A DNA stretch of 64,000 nt from Hsuehochloa calcarea (GCA_036346395.1 CM070615.1:7755534-7819533), one strand, 5' to 3'; counted from the stretch's first letter, positions 9,720 through 21,805 are shown. Numbers and translations: made by a program. The notes: generated by a model not told the origin, from the sequence alone.

Positions 9720-9947
9720 CTAGTAATAGATCACGAGATTACCACTAGACACGTCGACTCGTAGCGGAAGTAGAGTCGATGTAGCGAGTCGATGCGGTCG
9801 TAGCCGTACTCGCCACGCGTCTTCTCCTCTGAGTAGTCGTACTCGCCACTCGTCTTCCCCTCCAAGTGGTCGTACTCGGTGCGCGTCTTCTCCTCCATGT
9901 GGTCTTAGTCGGCGCGCATCTTCCCCTCCTTCTCCTGTGATCGTCAC
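9720..9947 (-). CDS. Small ORF with 11-residue repeats inside the family C LTR
   Basis: A 75-codon frame on the minus strand starts MTITGEGGEDARR and contains four tandem units of about 11 residues around the core GEDxxRVRxL, then a tail LATSTLLPLRV and SSGNLVIYY. The other family C LTR in this window keeps the same frame at 48747-49022 with the same start (MTIT), repeats and tail. No domain is recognised. The 33-bp unit is a multiple of three, so repeat gain or loss preserves the frame, which could also make the frame a by-product. It lies downstream of the LTR TATA box, so it would be near the 5' end of the element transcript. Coding status is unproven. Confidence 0.3.
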   Translation of the reverse strand: MTITGEGGEDARRLRPHGGEDAHRVRPLGGEDEWRVRLLRGEDAWRVRLRPHRLATSTLLPLRVDVSSGNLVIYY

Positions 9948-10129
9948 GAGTTGCGGGTCGTCCTAGTGCTGATGCTTCGCAACAACACCTCCAAGGTATC
10001 CACGCGTACAGGGTAGGGATACCACATGCTGGAATGCTAGCGCCAGCAGCGTGGTATGAGGAAGGCGTGGCTGTTAGGGTTTTGAGAGTTCTTCAAAAGA
10101 CCATCACACTCCTTGCCACCGCCCCTCTA

Positions 10130-10136
10130 TTTTATA
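10130..10136 (-). promoter_or_regulatory. TATA box of the reverse family C LTR
   Basis: The minus strand reads CCTATAAAATAGAGGGG. In the other copy this exact site is interrupted by solo LTR A2, so this copy is the empty site. Confidence 0.6.
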
Positions 10137-11020
10137 GGTATCCATAATGGGTCTTGTACTTGAGGCCCATTAAGAACTCGTGGCCTACAAGAATTCGGAT
10201 CACCATCCAAATTAAATCCCAGCCCTTTAAGTGTGCGACCCTATAGGTTCATGTGTAATCGGTTGTGACTCGAAAACTCTTTTCCGACCACTAGTCGTTA
10301 GCGGTACCTAGCAGCACATAGCGATTCCCAAAACACACATAGAATATATCGGACGAACCTTAATGCAATATGATCTATGACCAAGTCCATATCACTAACG
10401 ACTCACCAGATCTCTATACGACTTACCATATTTGGTCTCACCAATTCATAACTCCTCACGACCCTTGCTTCCACCACTTAGTGACCATGTTCGACTCAAA
10501 TTTACGATCACTCAGATTCTATAATGACAAGTCAAGATTCGATTGAACTGAAAGACCTTCTCGTGTATTCTCCCTTTGCCTCACGATGCCTGGTTGAACT
10601 CCAAGTGAGATGTTGTATCATCCATGGACTGTTCAATAATTTCTCGATCAAGTGTCGAATAACTTCATGTGGTCGACACAAAGACCACTAGTGGCATGGC
10701 CATGCACTCTCTTTATCCGATCACAACGAAGAGCCCAGAGACATCTCTCCTGTTATGTTAGGAGGGGCAAATCACATATTCGACCAGTCACATCCCTCCA
10801 CATATTTCATAGTATACCCGAAAGCTACCTTTATTACTACCCAGTTACAAGTAGCGTTTGGCAACCCCTAAGAGTGCTACTACACATGTAGGAAACCATG
10901 ATGATCTTAGGTCTAAGGATTATACATCATCATTGCTTGAGACCAACTAATTATATATAGAATCATAACAATCTCAACAGTGTCTCAAGGTGGGTCTTTT
11001 CCAACACCATGTTCTCTAAT

Positions 11021-11880
11021 ATATGTCATTTGGCTTAACCAATGCTCCTGCCTTGTTCATGAACCTCATAAATTCGGTATTCATGGAGTATTTGGATAAG
11101 TTTGTCGTGGTCTTCATCGATGATATTCTTATATACTCCAAGAATGATGAGGAACACGATGAACATCTGAGGCTTGTGTTAGGCAAGCTGCGTGAGCACC
11201 AATGTATGCGGTTCAGAAGCGCGATTCTCGTTGAAGGAAGTGGCCTTCTTGGGTCATGTTCTTTCAAGCAGAGGCGAGTCGCTGATCCTAGCAAGGTCAA
11301 CGATGTTCTTTCTGAGTCACCTACTTGAACCGGCGCGGAGTTTTCTTGGTTTGGCGGGATATTATCGTTGCTTTATCGAGAACTTCTCCAAGATCGCGAA
11401 GCCGATGACGGAGTTGCTCAAGAAGGACAAGAAGTTCTTGTGGTCCGATGCTTGTGAGGAAAGCTTTCAAGTACTCAAGAAACGCTTGACCACCGCCTCC
11501 CGCTCGCTCTTCCCGATATTCATCGGGCTTTGATATCTTTTATGATGCTTCGCCGAGGACTCGGTTGTGTACTTATGCAAGAAGGCAAGGTAGTGAGTGG
11601 CCTATGCATCAAGGAAATTGAGACCTCATGAACTCAACTATCCTACCCATAACTTAGAGTTAGCTGCTGTGATTCATGCACTTAAGATTTGGCGACATTA
11701 CCTAATCGGTAATCGTTGTGAAGTGTATTCGGATCACAAAAGCCTAAAGTATTTGTTCACCCAACCAGATCTGAACCTCAGGCAAAAGAGATGGTTGGAG
11801 TTAATCAAAGACTATGACAGGGTATTCACTACCATCCGGGCAAGGCTAATGTCGTTGCCGATGCGCTCAGTCGCAAAGCG
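11021..11880 (+). pseudogene. Gypsy D pol: end of reverse transcriptase and RNase H
   Basis: It starts inside RT at SFGLTNAPALFMNLINSVF and carries the catalytic motif VVVFIDDILIYSK near 11115. A frame change follows near 11200, where KEVAFLGHVLSSRG continues in another frame. Next come SFLGLAGYYRCFIENFSKIA (connection) and RNase H: VAYASRKLRPHELNYPTHNLELAAV and HYLIGNRCEVYSDHKSLKY. Another frameshift sits at about 11820, so that YHPGKANVVADALS is read in a different frame. These enzymes copy element RNA to DNA. The RT N-terminus, protease and gag are missing because the piece abuts the truncated family C LTR at 11020. Several indels make it inactive. The motifs and downstream chromodomain place it in the Tekay/Del chromovirus group. 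Confidence 0.85.
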
Positions 11881-13428
11881 CATTACAATGCCTTGTTGCT
11901 CAAGGAGATTCAGCCCACTCTTCTGGAGGAATTCCAGCGTCTCAACTTGGGTATAATTGATCATGGTTCCCTCGCTGCCTTGGTTGCGCAACCAACCTTG
12001 GCGGATCGGATTAAGATCGCTCAGCAATCGGATGCTGGAGTGAGCCGCATCAAGGAAAATGTCAAGAACGGAACAACCAAGTGCTTTTCTGAGGATGAGC
12101 ATGGGGTTGTGAGGTTCGGACAACGCCTGGTGGTTCCAAAGGACATAGAATTGCGGAATTTGATCCTTCGCGAAGCTCATGATTCACCCTTGTCCATTCA
12201 TCCCGGGGCCACAAAGATGTATCAAGATCTCCGTCGGGGATTTTGGTGGACCCGAATGAAACGAGAAATTGCGAAGATTGTTGCCGAGTGCGACGTGTGT
12301 CGTCGTATCAAAACCGAGCATCAGCGTCCAGCAGGATTGCTTCAGCCTTTGCCGATTCCTGAGTGGAAGTGGGATTCGATCGGGATGGATTTTATCATCG
12401 GTCTACCCAGGTCTCCTAAGGGAAACGATGCCATTTGGGTTGTCATCGACCGGTTGACTAAAGTGGCTCATTTCATACCTGTTAAGACTCAGCTTCGCGT
12501 GGGACTCCTAGCCGAGCTCTATATCACCAGAATTGTAAGTTTGCATGGGATACCGAAGATGATCATTTCTGATCGCGGTTCTCTGTTCACTTCTCGATTT
12601 TGGCATAGTCTGCAAGAGGCTATGGGAACCCGTCTTACCTTTAGCACAACATATCATCCCCAAACTGATGGTCAGACCGAAAGGCTCAACCAAGTGTTGG
12701 AAGACATGCTCCGTGCTTGTGTCCTTTCCTATGGAAAGAGTTGAGAGAAATGCTTGCCATTTGCCGAGTTTTCCTACAACAACAGCTTTTCAAAGGCTTC
12801 TTGTATGGCACCCTTCGAGGCCTTATACGGGATAAAGTGCAGAACCCCGTTGAATTGGTCTGAGACCGGTGAAAGACCTTTCTTTGGTCCGGACTCGATC
12901 AATGAGGCCGAGAGTCAAGTCCAGCTCATTCGTGATCGCTTACGCACAGCTCAATCCAGGCAAAAGAGCTATGCGGATCGCCGTCGTTGTGAGTTGAGCT
13001 TTGAACCTAATGACTTTGTTTATCTCAAAGTATCTCCCTTGAAGGGCCATCAACGTTTTGGCGTCAAGGGCAAGTTAGCTCCTCTATATGTCGGTCCCTA
13101 CCGTGTTGTCGATAAGAAAGGAGATGTTGCCTATAAGTTGGAGTTGCCGACTGCACTTGAGGGGGTACATTATGTGTTCCATGTGTCCCAATTAAAGAAG
13201 TGCCTCCGTGTCCCAACTGAGGAAGCTCCGTTGGAAACTCTCGATGTCCAAGAGGATTTGACCTATCGCGAGCACCCTGTTCGCATACTCGATGAGGCTG
13301 AACGAAGAACAAGGAATAAAGCCATCAGATTCCTCAAAGTTCAGTGGTCGAACCATTCTGAGGATGAGGCTACTTGGGAAAGGGAAGATCGTCTCCGTGC
13401 AGACTATCCATCTTTCTTTACCGAGTGA
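11881..13428 (+). pseudogene. Gypsy D integrase with C-terminal chromodomain
   Basis: The frame is continuous except for one TGA at 12742-12744, where TGG is expected (SYGKS then EKCLPFAEFSYNN). The zinc-binding HHCC region includes REAHDSPLSIHPGATKMY and ECDVCRRIKTEHQRPAGLL. The DDE catalytic core includes SIGMDFIIGLP, MIISDRGSLF and HPQTDGQTERLNQ, so all three acidic residues are present. The C-terminal part has FVYLKVSPLKG and KGKLAPLYVGPY, then a chromodomain (REHPVRILDEAERR, then IRFLKVQWSNHSEDEATWE). Chromodomains steer integration toward particular histone marks. The stop at 13426-13428 is natural; the polypurine tract and LTR follow within 45 bases. This is the best preserved plus-strand pol segment in the window. 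Confidence 0.9.
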
Positions 13429-13453
13429 GCCAAATCTCGGGACGAGATTTTTG

Positions 13454-13470
13454 TAAGGGGGGGGAGGTTT
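13454..13470 (+). other. Polypurine tract of gypsy D
   Basis: TAAGGGGGGGGAGG precedes the LTR start TGTAACATCCC, a typical chromovirus arrangement. Confidence 0.8.
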
Positions 13471-16400
13471 TGTAACATCCCAAAAATAGATTTGTGTTTC
13501 AAATGTAAGAAAATGAGGAGAAATTAAAACTTTTCTTGCATCTTGAAGTTCTTGATCATTTCTGTAATTCTTGTTAAGGAATTATGGAAATCAAAATCAA
13601 AATCTTCAATTGACTACAATCAAAAACTTGTGGCAAATATCTTGTGCCAAACCCATGGAAATATTTTTCCTGAGTTCTAGGGAGGCTTGGTAACACCTTA
13701 GAATTATTTCATGATTTTTAGAAATTATTTGATAATTTTGGAAGGCAAGTCAAAGCTTGGTCAAACCACTTTTCCCACCTTCTGAAATTTCTGGAGGAAA
13801 TTGCAGTGCATAAAAATCTCTAAAAATTTTATGAGAGGTTCCTCCTGCAGTCAGCCAGCTCCAGTTAAAATTTCATAATTTTTGTAGCTTGTTTACTACC
13901 TTAAATAATTCCTCAAAAATTAGTTATACAAATTCAAACCCTAACTGGTTTTCACTGTTCCTCTTGTTCGAATCAGACTCGGGCTCGAGCCACTTGATTT
14001 GGTTCAGTCAACTAAATGCACCGACTCGGCCGTCGGGCGCGAGTGTTGTGAGTCGTTGATCAAGATCGAACGCCCACGCCGCAGAACGTTTCGACCATCC
14101 GAGCGCCACGATCCATTTGAACCGCTGATTCTAAATCGAGGGTCCACAATCGCGTGAACGCTCGACTATCCGAACGCCGCGCAAGGTGAACCGTAGGATC
14201 CAAATCAACAGCCTCTTGATCGCTTAACGGTCGAATCGCTATAATCATCCCGTTTATTGGAGCCGCTCGATTTCAATCCAACGGCCGATACATCGCCTCC
14301 TTCCTCCGCAATACAGCGAAGTCCGAGTCCGCTCCATGGCGTGAGCAGAGGAGAAAAACACGCGTGAAGTCACCTCGTGGGTCGACTTTAAACGGCTATT
14401 TCGGCGCATTTAATGCCCGCCGTGCTCCTCCCTCAGACGTCCATTCTCCAACCGTAATACTCCAAAAATAAATAAATATTAATAATCGCGTCTTAAGGGG
14501 TCGGAGAGTAATTAGTTAAATAGTATCAATAATAATATTAATAAAATCGTCTTAAGGGCCTGGGTGTAAATAAATAAAAAAATTTCGTGGAAAATAGTAT
14601 TTTCGGATTTTTTGTGAGTCGATAAATAGTGGTGGAATTATTTTAGAAAACCCTAATCACTTTTCCTGCCACCGCCACTTTTCTTTTTTTCGAGCCGCCG
14701 CCAGCATTTTTCCGCCGCCTCACCAATCCTCGTCATTGCCGCTGGTCCTGTCAGATCAGTGGAAACGCCAGACCGCGCTCGTGCCGAGATTGCGCTGATT
14801 GCCGCCGCCGCGCGACGTTGTTTGCGCCGCGCTGACGCCGGGCGCCGATCGCCGCTGGCGTCGCCACGTGCATTGCCGGGCGCCGAGCCGCCCTCGCCGC
14901 TTCCTACGCCTCGTGCCGGTGCTCGCTGATTTTCACGGCCGAAGCTGCTTGTCGCCGGCCATCGCACCTCGCAAGCGTGGAACCGACCGCCGCGCAGCGC
15001 TGTGGGAACACTTGGGTTTTTGGTTAGTAGTCAACACGTGGTTCCTTGAGCTTTGGCCATAGGGAAGTCGCCAAAGAAACCGTGAGGCCAAGGGAGATGT
15101 TCGTATTGAGTGCAAGTGAATGCACATTAAGAGGTTAAGTCAAGGAAGGACTTGGAGAGAAGAAAAATAATATTTTCGGCGTTTCTTCTCGTAACGATCC
15201 GAATTTCATTTCTTCTCTGTTTTGTTAATCTAGTTAGAGATTAGAATGGAGATTAATTAGAGATGTTATAGAATTTTCTAATCGAGGGCTGGTTAGTATG
15301 TCTGTTTAGTCTGCTGTTCCGTGAACGATTTATTCGGGTACCTTAATGGCGTATTTTGGAAATCTCATCTACTAGTTAATTGTAGATAATTTCGATATCT
15401 TTCTATAGCATATTTTATCATGTCAATCGGACTAGTAGATTTCGAGTTATGATTTGGAGAAGGCCGCTGTTTTTACGGTTATCGTCTTTCGGCGCTGTTT
15501 TGGTAGATTGTAAAGTAAAAATAGTAAATAGCTTAATTAGAGTTTTTGATCTACATGAAAGTTGCAGATAATTGTCCAATGGTTCTGTAGGATCTGAGAA
15601 CGCGTATTTTGGTTGAGTAAAACGAAAGTTATGAAATTTGGAAGACTGCTGTTCCGAAGCGGACAGACCGACCTTCTGGGCTAAATACGGAGGGTTAGAT
15701 GATTTAATTAGAAGTCTTCGTAATCTAAGAAAATGTGGATAATTTTATAAAGAATCCAGAATGGGGTGGTTTGTGGTGATCAGACTTTCGAGTCAAAAGT
15801 TACGCTCTTTTTAGTAACCGGTCAGCTATAGGTAACTAGTCGGTACCGCGTAACGTGTTATATTTGGGGACGGTAGGAGCGTAAGCATTTTGATTGCTAT
15901 TCTTGTTGCTGTAATTTGTATTGAAGTTGGTGTATTTAATATAGAGAGGCGCCGTGTTTGTTGCCGCCTTCTAATCAAATCGTAAGGCCGCAACTAGTAA
16001 AGGCAAGTGCATGGTAGACAAATGATCAATGATCGATCATCGCTTTTTATCTTCTATTACCATTATTGTTGTGCTTTTATTTTGTTTAATTGCAAGCAAT
16101 GGAATGGTATGGATTTATATTGTTAATGGACATGATGAAAAGTTGATATGATGTTTATGATGGAGTTTGCATGTTTGCATTCATAAGCATCTTTGATAAG
16201 AGAAGGTGATCATTATTGATCACAACTCCACTGAGTGGAGGAGGTCCCCGATCCTTGAGGAGGAGCGGCTTGAGAGTGAATGTTGTCGCGAGCATTCACT
16301 CACGCTATACCGGTATACCGCGAAAGAAGTGCATGTGGACATGTAGAATAGATTTGCATTGGTACATGAGATTAATGTGTGAATCAAAGAGAAGATAACT

Positions 16401-16916
16401 GCATGAGAATGTTAATAGAAGTACCTTTGATGATAATGAAGTTATTGAATGCTGTTGATTGATTAGTGTTTGTTGTATATCGATGTATTTGCTGAGTCGT
16501 GGACTCACCCTTGCTCTATTGTTGTCTTTAGGTGATCTTCGAGGATGCCGTAACTGAGAGCGAGTAGGGCACATGGACATCACATGATCATTCGCCATGA
16601 TAATCCTTCATTCAATATTGGTTTACACATGGACATGTTAGTTATTGAATAAAGTTTAGGACATCATTTGGACTAGACTATTTGCTTTATTAATTTGGAT
16701 TCCTTGGTTGCTACTACTTTGGATTATTTACCTGGCTATAATTCCCATTGATTATTTATTATCACTTGATCCATAATTATGCTTTGCTCTATTTGTGGTC
16801 CATTGATTTGATTATCATTGTTTCCTTGCTATAATTTTTTATAGTGTGTCGATAATTATTAGTTTAAAGTGTAGTGTGGTGGCATTCTAGGCTCAGTGTT
16901 GGGCTGGGGTGTTACA
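13471..16916 (+). mobile_element. 3' LTR of gypsy chromovirus D (about 3.45 kb)
   Basis: It starts TGTAACATCCC after the polypurine tract and ends GGGGTGTTACA, a perfect TGTAAC/GTTACA terminal inversion. The part from 14454 to the end matches the 5' LTR of element G (58295-60619) in order and landmarks. It contains a promoter-like GATAAATAG at 14621, a GC-rich stretch with CGCCGCC runs (14690-14950), and a copy of GGAGGTCCCCGATCC near 16240 shared with G. The short open frames inside it are not conserved in G and I treat them as chance. Confidence 0.85.
14622..14628 (+). promoter_or_regulatory. Probable TATA box of the gypsy D LTR
   Basis: ATAAATA is followed within about 30 bases by AAAACCCTAATC. 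In the related LTR of G the matching place reads TATATAAAT then AAACCCTAGCG (58407). Confidence 0.5.
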
Positions 16917-17000
16917 CCAACTGCTCCCGTCGCTCTCTCGTCCTCTAATGGCAGTATTGACCCGAATGGAAAATCTCATCGTTGCTCTCTGCCATTGCTC

Positions 17001-17008
17001 TATTTAAA
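17001..17008 (+). promoter_or_regulatory. Possible promoter box in LTR fragment J
   Basis: TATTTAAA follows GCCATTGCTC and precedes ACGCCATTGC. Its position upstream of a long leader suits an LTR promoter, but no second copy was found for comparison. Confidence 0.35.
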
Positions 17009-17629
17009 CGCCATTGCTTCACCCTTGGCTTCCTTTAGCACTTCCGTAACTCCAGCTAGCACTCACAAGCTTGCTTGAACTGCAATCGTTTGAAATCCAC
17101 TCGGCCGCCATTGTTGAGTTTGAAGCTTCGGTGAAGGCGGTGCAGCAGGGGTTTTCTTCTTCAAGTCTTTGCCCCTCGCTCCCCTTTATTCTCTCAAGCT
17201 TAACCTCACTCAATTTTGTTCAATTTGCTCAGGGCTGGGCTGAATTTGGATTTCCCCCTTTTCGGCCGAAATCCGCATTTTTCCTCACCCGAGCAGTCTC
17301 GACCATTCTCTGTGCATTATTTGGGCTCGGGTAACTTCTTATTAGTCCCTAGTTGCTTGGCACCCGCTCCCTTAGATCGCAGCTGAACTCTATTGCCATT
17401 TTCGTTTTTGACCATTTTCGGTCACTTCGGTTATCTCCGGCTTGCCGGCGTTCTGGACCACCGCAGCCAAAACGGTTGGTACCATTGGGTGTGCAATGTT
17501 GTTAGGAACCCATTTTGGGCATTTGCTCACGCCACCGCGGCCAGAGTCGCCGGCGACGACCATTTCTTGTCCGTCGTTTTGCCGGACGAACACAGTGACA
17601 AAAGTTTGAACGTGAATCGATGTGGACCG

Positions 17630-17930
17630 TCGATCCTAATATCTACGGCCCAGGATCGCGTGGAAGTTTGAATTTATCGCACGATTTGATCTGTGGACCG
17701 TTGGATCCAAGATCAACGGTCCCGACTCAGGTCCGCATGGGTCGTTGGATCCAAGATCAACGGCTCTTGTGCGTGAACGTTCGGACCGCCCGAACGCTCT
17801 GGTCCACATGAACCGTTGGATCCAGATCCAACGGTTAGCGTTTAGGGTTTGAGAATCGCGCGTGCGCGCGTCATCCCAGGAACTTGGACCGTTGGATCCA
17901 AGATCAACGATCCAAGTTCGTCCACGTCGG
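17630..17930 (+). repeat. Repeated dyad CCGTTGGATC...GATCAACGG in LTR J
   Basis: Four or five copies of CCGTTGGATCCAAGATCAACGG or close variants occur near 17627, 17697, 17742, 17813 and 17889. Each is an interrupted palindrome centred on the CCAA spacer. Confidence 0.6.
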
Positions 17931-20059
17931 TTTGATTTCTGATTTTTCCCGAAAGGATTTATTTGTCAACTGAAAAATGTAGTAACATGTAAAATGCATA
18001 ACTATTTCATTTTAATTCCTTTTTGGTTAATTCAAATTTTTTTAGTTATATTTTTAACTAAAATTTAATCTAAAAATGTTTCCAACCTCAGTTTAGCTCC
18101 AGAAAATTTTGCTAATGAATAGTAGCATTTATGATTTATAAAGCTGAGCAAAATTGATTTGCTCATATCTTTTGCATTAAGAATCCAAATCAATCGGTTC
18201 TTATTGCTAAATTACTTATAAATCATGACCTTGCTACTGTAAAATTTTTAGAATATTTGGAGAAAGTTTGTTGTTGAGACTTTGTGTTTTCTTCGTTCTT
18301 ATCGGTTCTTTTTCGCTTTCTCGTTAGGATCCGAAGAGCACGTTGACAATATAATTGATCCTCAAAGAACGCCTTAACCCACAAAGAAAGTGCAAGCAAT
18401 TTGATCATGTTAATCCCAGTATTTTTCAAGTCTAATATATTGATTTCAACTTGTATGTATGCATTGCTATTTTGTTGTTAAATTATGGTTAGTATCCTAT
18501 AGTTGCATAATCTGTAGGAATTGGTTATCCTCTACTACCATGAGCCTAGGTTATTTGCTGTGATTTGAGTTCGATGGATGAGCTCTTGTCACTTAGTAGA
18601 TTACGGATTGAAATTGCTTAGAAATGCTTAGCTTCGGTAGTAATGGGCGATCATCGACTTTGGTCGATGATCTTGATCACACATCTAAATATTATTCCAT
18701 TATGTCTAGCACTTGTGCTTTGTTATTTTATAAAGTCAAAATCTGAAAATGGAAAATTGATTTGGACTTGGGCAAGTGGTTGGATGGTGGGTTATTGGGT
18801 TTGTGGATGTCTTGCCTAAGTCAACAAGGACCGAACATCTTGTTACACTAAACCAAGCATTTTTGCGTGCTAACCATGCGAGAGGGATATGGGACCTCTC
18901 TTGACTAAGTACTTTGGTGTGTGTTATCTCCGAGTCGCAGGTGGGGGTTGTGTGTGTTGTGTGAAAAAGGATATGTGTTCTTGTGTTGGGTGTGCTGTGG
19001 TGGAGATTCCGTGTAGGCTCTCCACCTCGAGGGGCATTGTAGTTGTCCAAGGCTTTACCTGTGACGGGTAGTTGACCGAGGCTTTACAATGACTCTGACA
19101 CAACGTATGGGTTTCTATCCATATGGGCGACTCGCAGCTAATACACAATATTGGAAATGTCTCGTAGGACCTAGCTGTGCTGGCACACCAAAGGAAGTGT
19201 GCTAATAGCTTGGCAAAAAGGCGGTCTGGCGTGTGGGTACATTGGTACACCCCTGCAGGGTATAAAACTATTCGAATAGCCTCGTCCTAGGTTATGGACA
19301 CGCTTGAGGGGGTCTTCCAAGAGTTAGACTACAGCATTTTAAATTAAAATTTTGACATGGTTGGCATGAATGGGTAATTCATGCTATTGTTGTGGTGACT
19401 AATGGTTTAGTCACTTCCAGGATTGTTGTTGTCATCTATCTATTGTTATATTATTGTCATTTACAGTTATTTGAACATTAAAAACAGATTTGTCAACTTG
19501 CTTTTAAATGTACTACATTATTGCAAATAAAGATTGCTTTGTGCTGAAAATGAAACATACAGCCTCCACTTAAATAAGCTTGCATGTAGCATATGTATAG
19601 GTCTATTACTCTACACGTAAGTTTGCGGAGTACAATTTTTGTACTCATTTGCTTTGCTTAACTATTTGTTGCAGAGGAGGAGGGTGAGCCCCAAGGGCCT
19701 CACTTTTGTGAAATGTGTTGTGGATTCGACGACTAGCTTGGCGGTCCAGACGGTTGTCTTGTGGGTTAAAGGCACACTGATTGGCTCTTTTGTTTACTTT
19801 TGCTTCCGCTGTTAAATTCATGTACTTATGTGTATTTGGCCGGTTGGCCTCTCTTTTGTAATAACTATCCTTATTGTATTTTATCTTCTACTTTGTTGCT
19901 GTGCTTCGGTTCTATGTGAATGAATGGAATTGATGCATGAATTTTGTAAAGAGGTGTGTATACTGCATTTCTGGGAAGTATACATGTCTCGAAGACACGG
20001 GTTATTTTGTTTGTGATGCTAGGGTCAATTGGTGACTAAGCATTACAAGCCCAATAAAC

Positions 20060-21805
20060 CGGGTCTCACATGGCACCATTATTTGTCTGACGAATCTTGT
20101 GATATATTCACCGATCACAAGAGTCTGAAATACATCTTTACCCAGAAAGACTTGAACCTGAGACAGAGGAGATGGCTAGAGCTAATCAAAGACTATGATC
20201 TCACTATTCAATATCATCCTGGTAAGGCTAATGTGGTAGCAGATGCTTTGAGTCGCAAGGCGACACCTCCTACTCTCAGTTGTCTTATTACTGATTTTGA
20301 GCGTATGGATATTTCCTTTTGCTTTGCGGGTACTGCCCAGACCGAGACTTGGTTGCTTCTTGAGTCAGCCCTCCCAGATCGAGTGCGGGAAGCACAACAG
20401 CATGATCAGATGCTCTAGCGAGTGAGGAAGTATTTTGTTGAGGGCAAGCAAGGCCACTTCAGTGTAGATGAGACTGGTGCATTACATTTTAAAGGACGCC
20501 TCTATGTACCACAGGAGGCTCAATTTAAAGATGAGATTCTAAGGGAAGCTCATCGTACTCCGTATACCGTGCATCTGGGTGAGACCAAGATGTACAAGGA
20601 TTTGAAGAGTTTCTGGTGGAAGAGGATGAAGGTTGATATCGCTCAATATGTAGTATCTTGTGGAGTTTGCCAGCGGGTCAAGACTGAACATAAGCGACCA
20701 GCAGGTTTGCTGCAGCCTTTGGAGGTTCCAGTATGGCCGTGGGATGACATATCCATAGATTTTGTAGTTGGTTTACCTCACACGCAGCGAGGGAAGGATG
20801 CTATTTGGGTCATAATGGACCGGTTCAGTAAGTCTGCTCACTTCATTCCTATACGTACAACCAATTCAGCAAGTGATTTGGCTCCTCTGTCTGTGCGAGA
20901 GATAGTGCGGTTGCACGGAGTTCCTAAAACTATTGTTTCTGATCGAGATGCTAAATTTGTCTCCAAGTTCTGAGAGAGTTTGCAGAGTGCCCTGGGCACA
21001 CAACTTCGTCTTAGCACCGCATTTCACCCCCAAACAGATGGTCGGTCCGAACGCACCATACAGACTCTGGAGGACATGCTTAGGTGTTGTGTTATGTCTT
21101 GGAAGGGAGGCTGGGAAGATCACTTGGCTTTGGCAGAGTTCACCTACAACAACAGCTATCACGCTAGTATTCGAGCTGCTCCGTTTAAGGTTCTTTATGG
21201 GCGGAAGTGCAGATCGTCGTTGTGTTGGGATGCAGTTGGAGAGCGAGCAGTTTTGGGTCCCGATTGGGTTCAGCAGACTATGCCTAGAGTAGCAGAGATT
21301 AGAACGAATCTGTTGGCTGCCCAGAGCCGACAGAAGAGCTATGTAGAAGTCAGAAGGTGAGATTTGGAATTCGAAGTGGGGGATGAGGTTCTGTTGAGAG
21401 TATCGCCTACCAAGGGCGTAGTGCGGTTTGGTACCAAAGGGAAGCTTAGCCCGAGCTACGTTGGGCCATTTTCAATCGTGGCACGAATTGGGAAATTGGC
21501 TTATCGTTTGGATCTTCCTGAGGCCATACGCATAGTTCATACTGTGTTTCATGTTTTGATGTTGAGAAAATTCATGAGAGATCCAGAACATGCTATTCCC
21601 TTGGAACCTTTGAGTATTGAACAAAATCTTACCTTCGAGTCCCGGCCAGTGAAAATATTAGAAGAGTCAGAACGGATTCTAAGGAACAAGACCCTGAAGT
21701 ATGTTAAGATTCTTTGGTCTCATCAAACTGAGAGAGAAGCCACCTGAGAGCTAGAGTCCCGCATACAAGAACAGTATCCAGATCTGTTCGCTTCTCGTAC
21801 GTGTT
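20060..21805 (+). pseudogene. Gypsy E pol: RNase H end, integrase and chromodomain
   Basis: The reading stays in register with no frameshift but has four stops. RNase H reads HYLSDESCDIFTDHKSLKY and YHPGKANVVADALSRK. A TAG (20416) stands where CAG is likely. Integrase has a zinc region (LREAHRTPYTVHLGETKMY and CGVCQRVKTEHKRPAGLL) and a DDE core (DDISIDFVVGLP, TIVSDRDAKFVSKF, HPQTDGRSERTIQ). TGA (20971) replaces the Trp after SKF, and TGA (21358) replaces Arg after VEVRR. The C-terminal part (EVGDEVLLRVSPTKGV and GKLSPSYVGPF) leads into a chromodomain (SRPVKILEESERI, then LKYVKILWSHQ), interrupted by TGA (21745) at the conserved Trp. The 5' side (gag, protease, RT) is missing; the piece abuts LTR fragment J. 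The first VHLG replaces the more usual IHPG. It is a Tekay/Del-type chromovirus remnant. Confidence 0.88.

Larger units (their letters stand above)
9658..11020 (-). mobile_element. LTR of family C, reverse copy, truncated at its 5' end
   Basis: The reverse complement matches 45850-49040 landmark by landmark: GTTGGAAAAGACCCACC, the CTATAAAATAGAGGGG promoter, a 33-bp tandem repeat and the CTATCGTACCCTTCC end. Compared with the longer copy it lacks the first 290 or so bases, which begin with GGAAATATGCTCTAGAGG, a start typical of Triticeae/grass copia LTRs. The right side joins gypsy D pol at 11021; the left side cuts the CACTA transposase. The exact terminal base at 9658 is not certain. Confidence 0.75.
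16917..20047 (+). mobile_element. Gypsy LTR fragment J
   Basis: It ends TAAGCATTACA. The last 900 bases match 49041-49939 (K): both have CTGGCGTGTGGGT, then TACACCCCTG and GGGTATAA, then AAGCATTACA. The start is cut by D's LTR, and no TGTAATG start is seen. It includes a TATTTAAA box at 17001 and repeated GGATC dyads at 17630-17930. It directly abuts the RNase H remnant of gypsy E. Frames at 16896-17811 and 18736-19250 are unsupported as genes. Confidence 0.6.

Noticed and set aside
14653..15127. ORFs in the GC-rich part of the D LTR
   Set aside because: They are not conserved in the homologous part of the G LTR, so they are probably leader sequence of the LTR.
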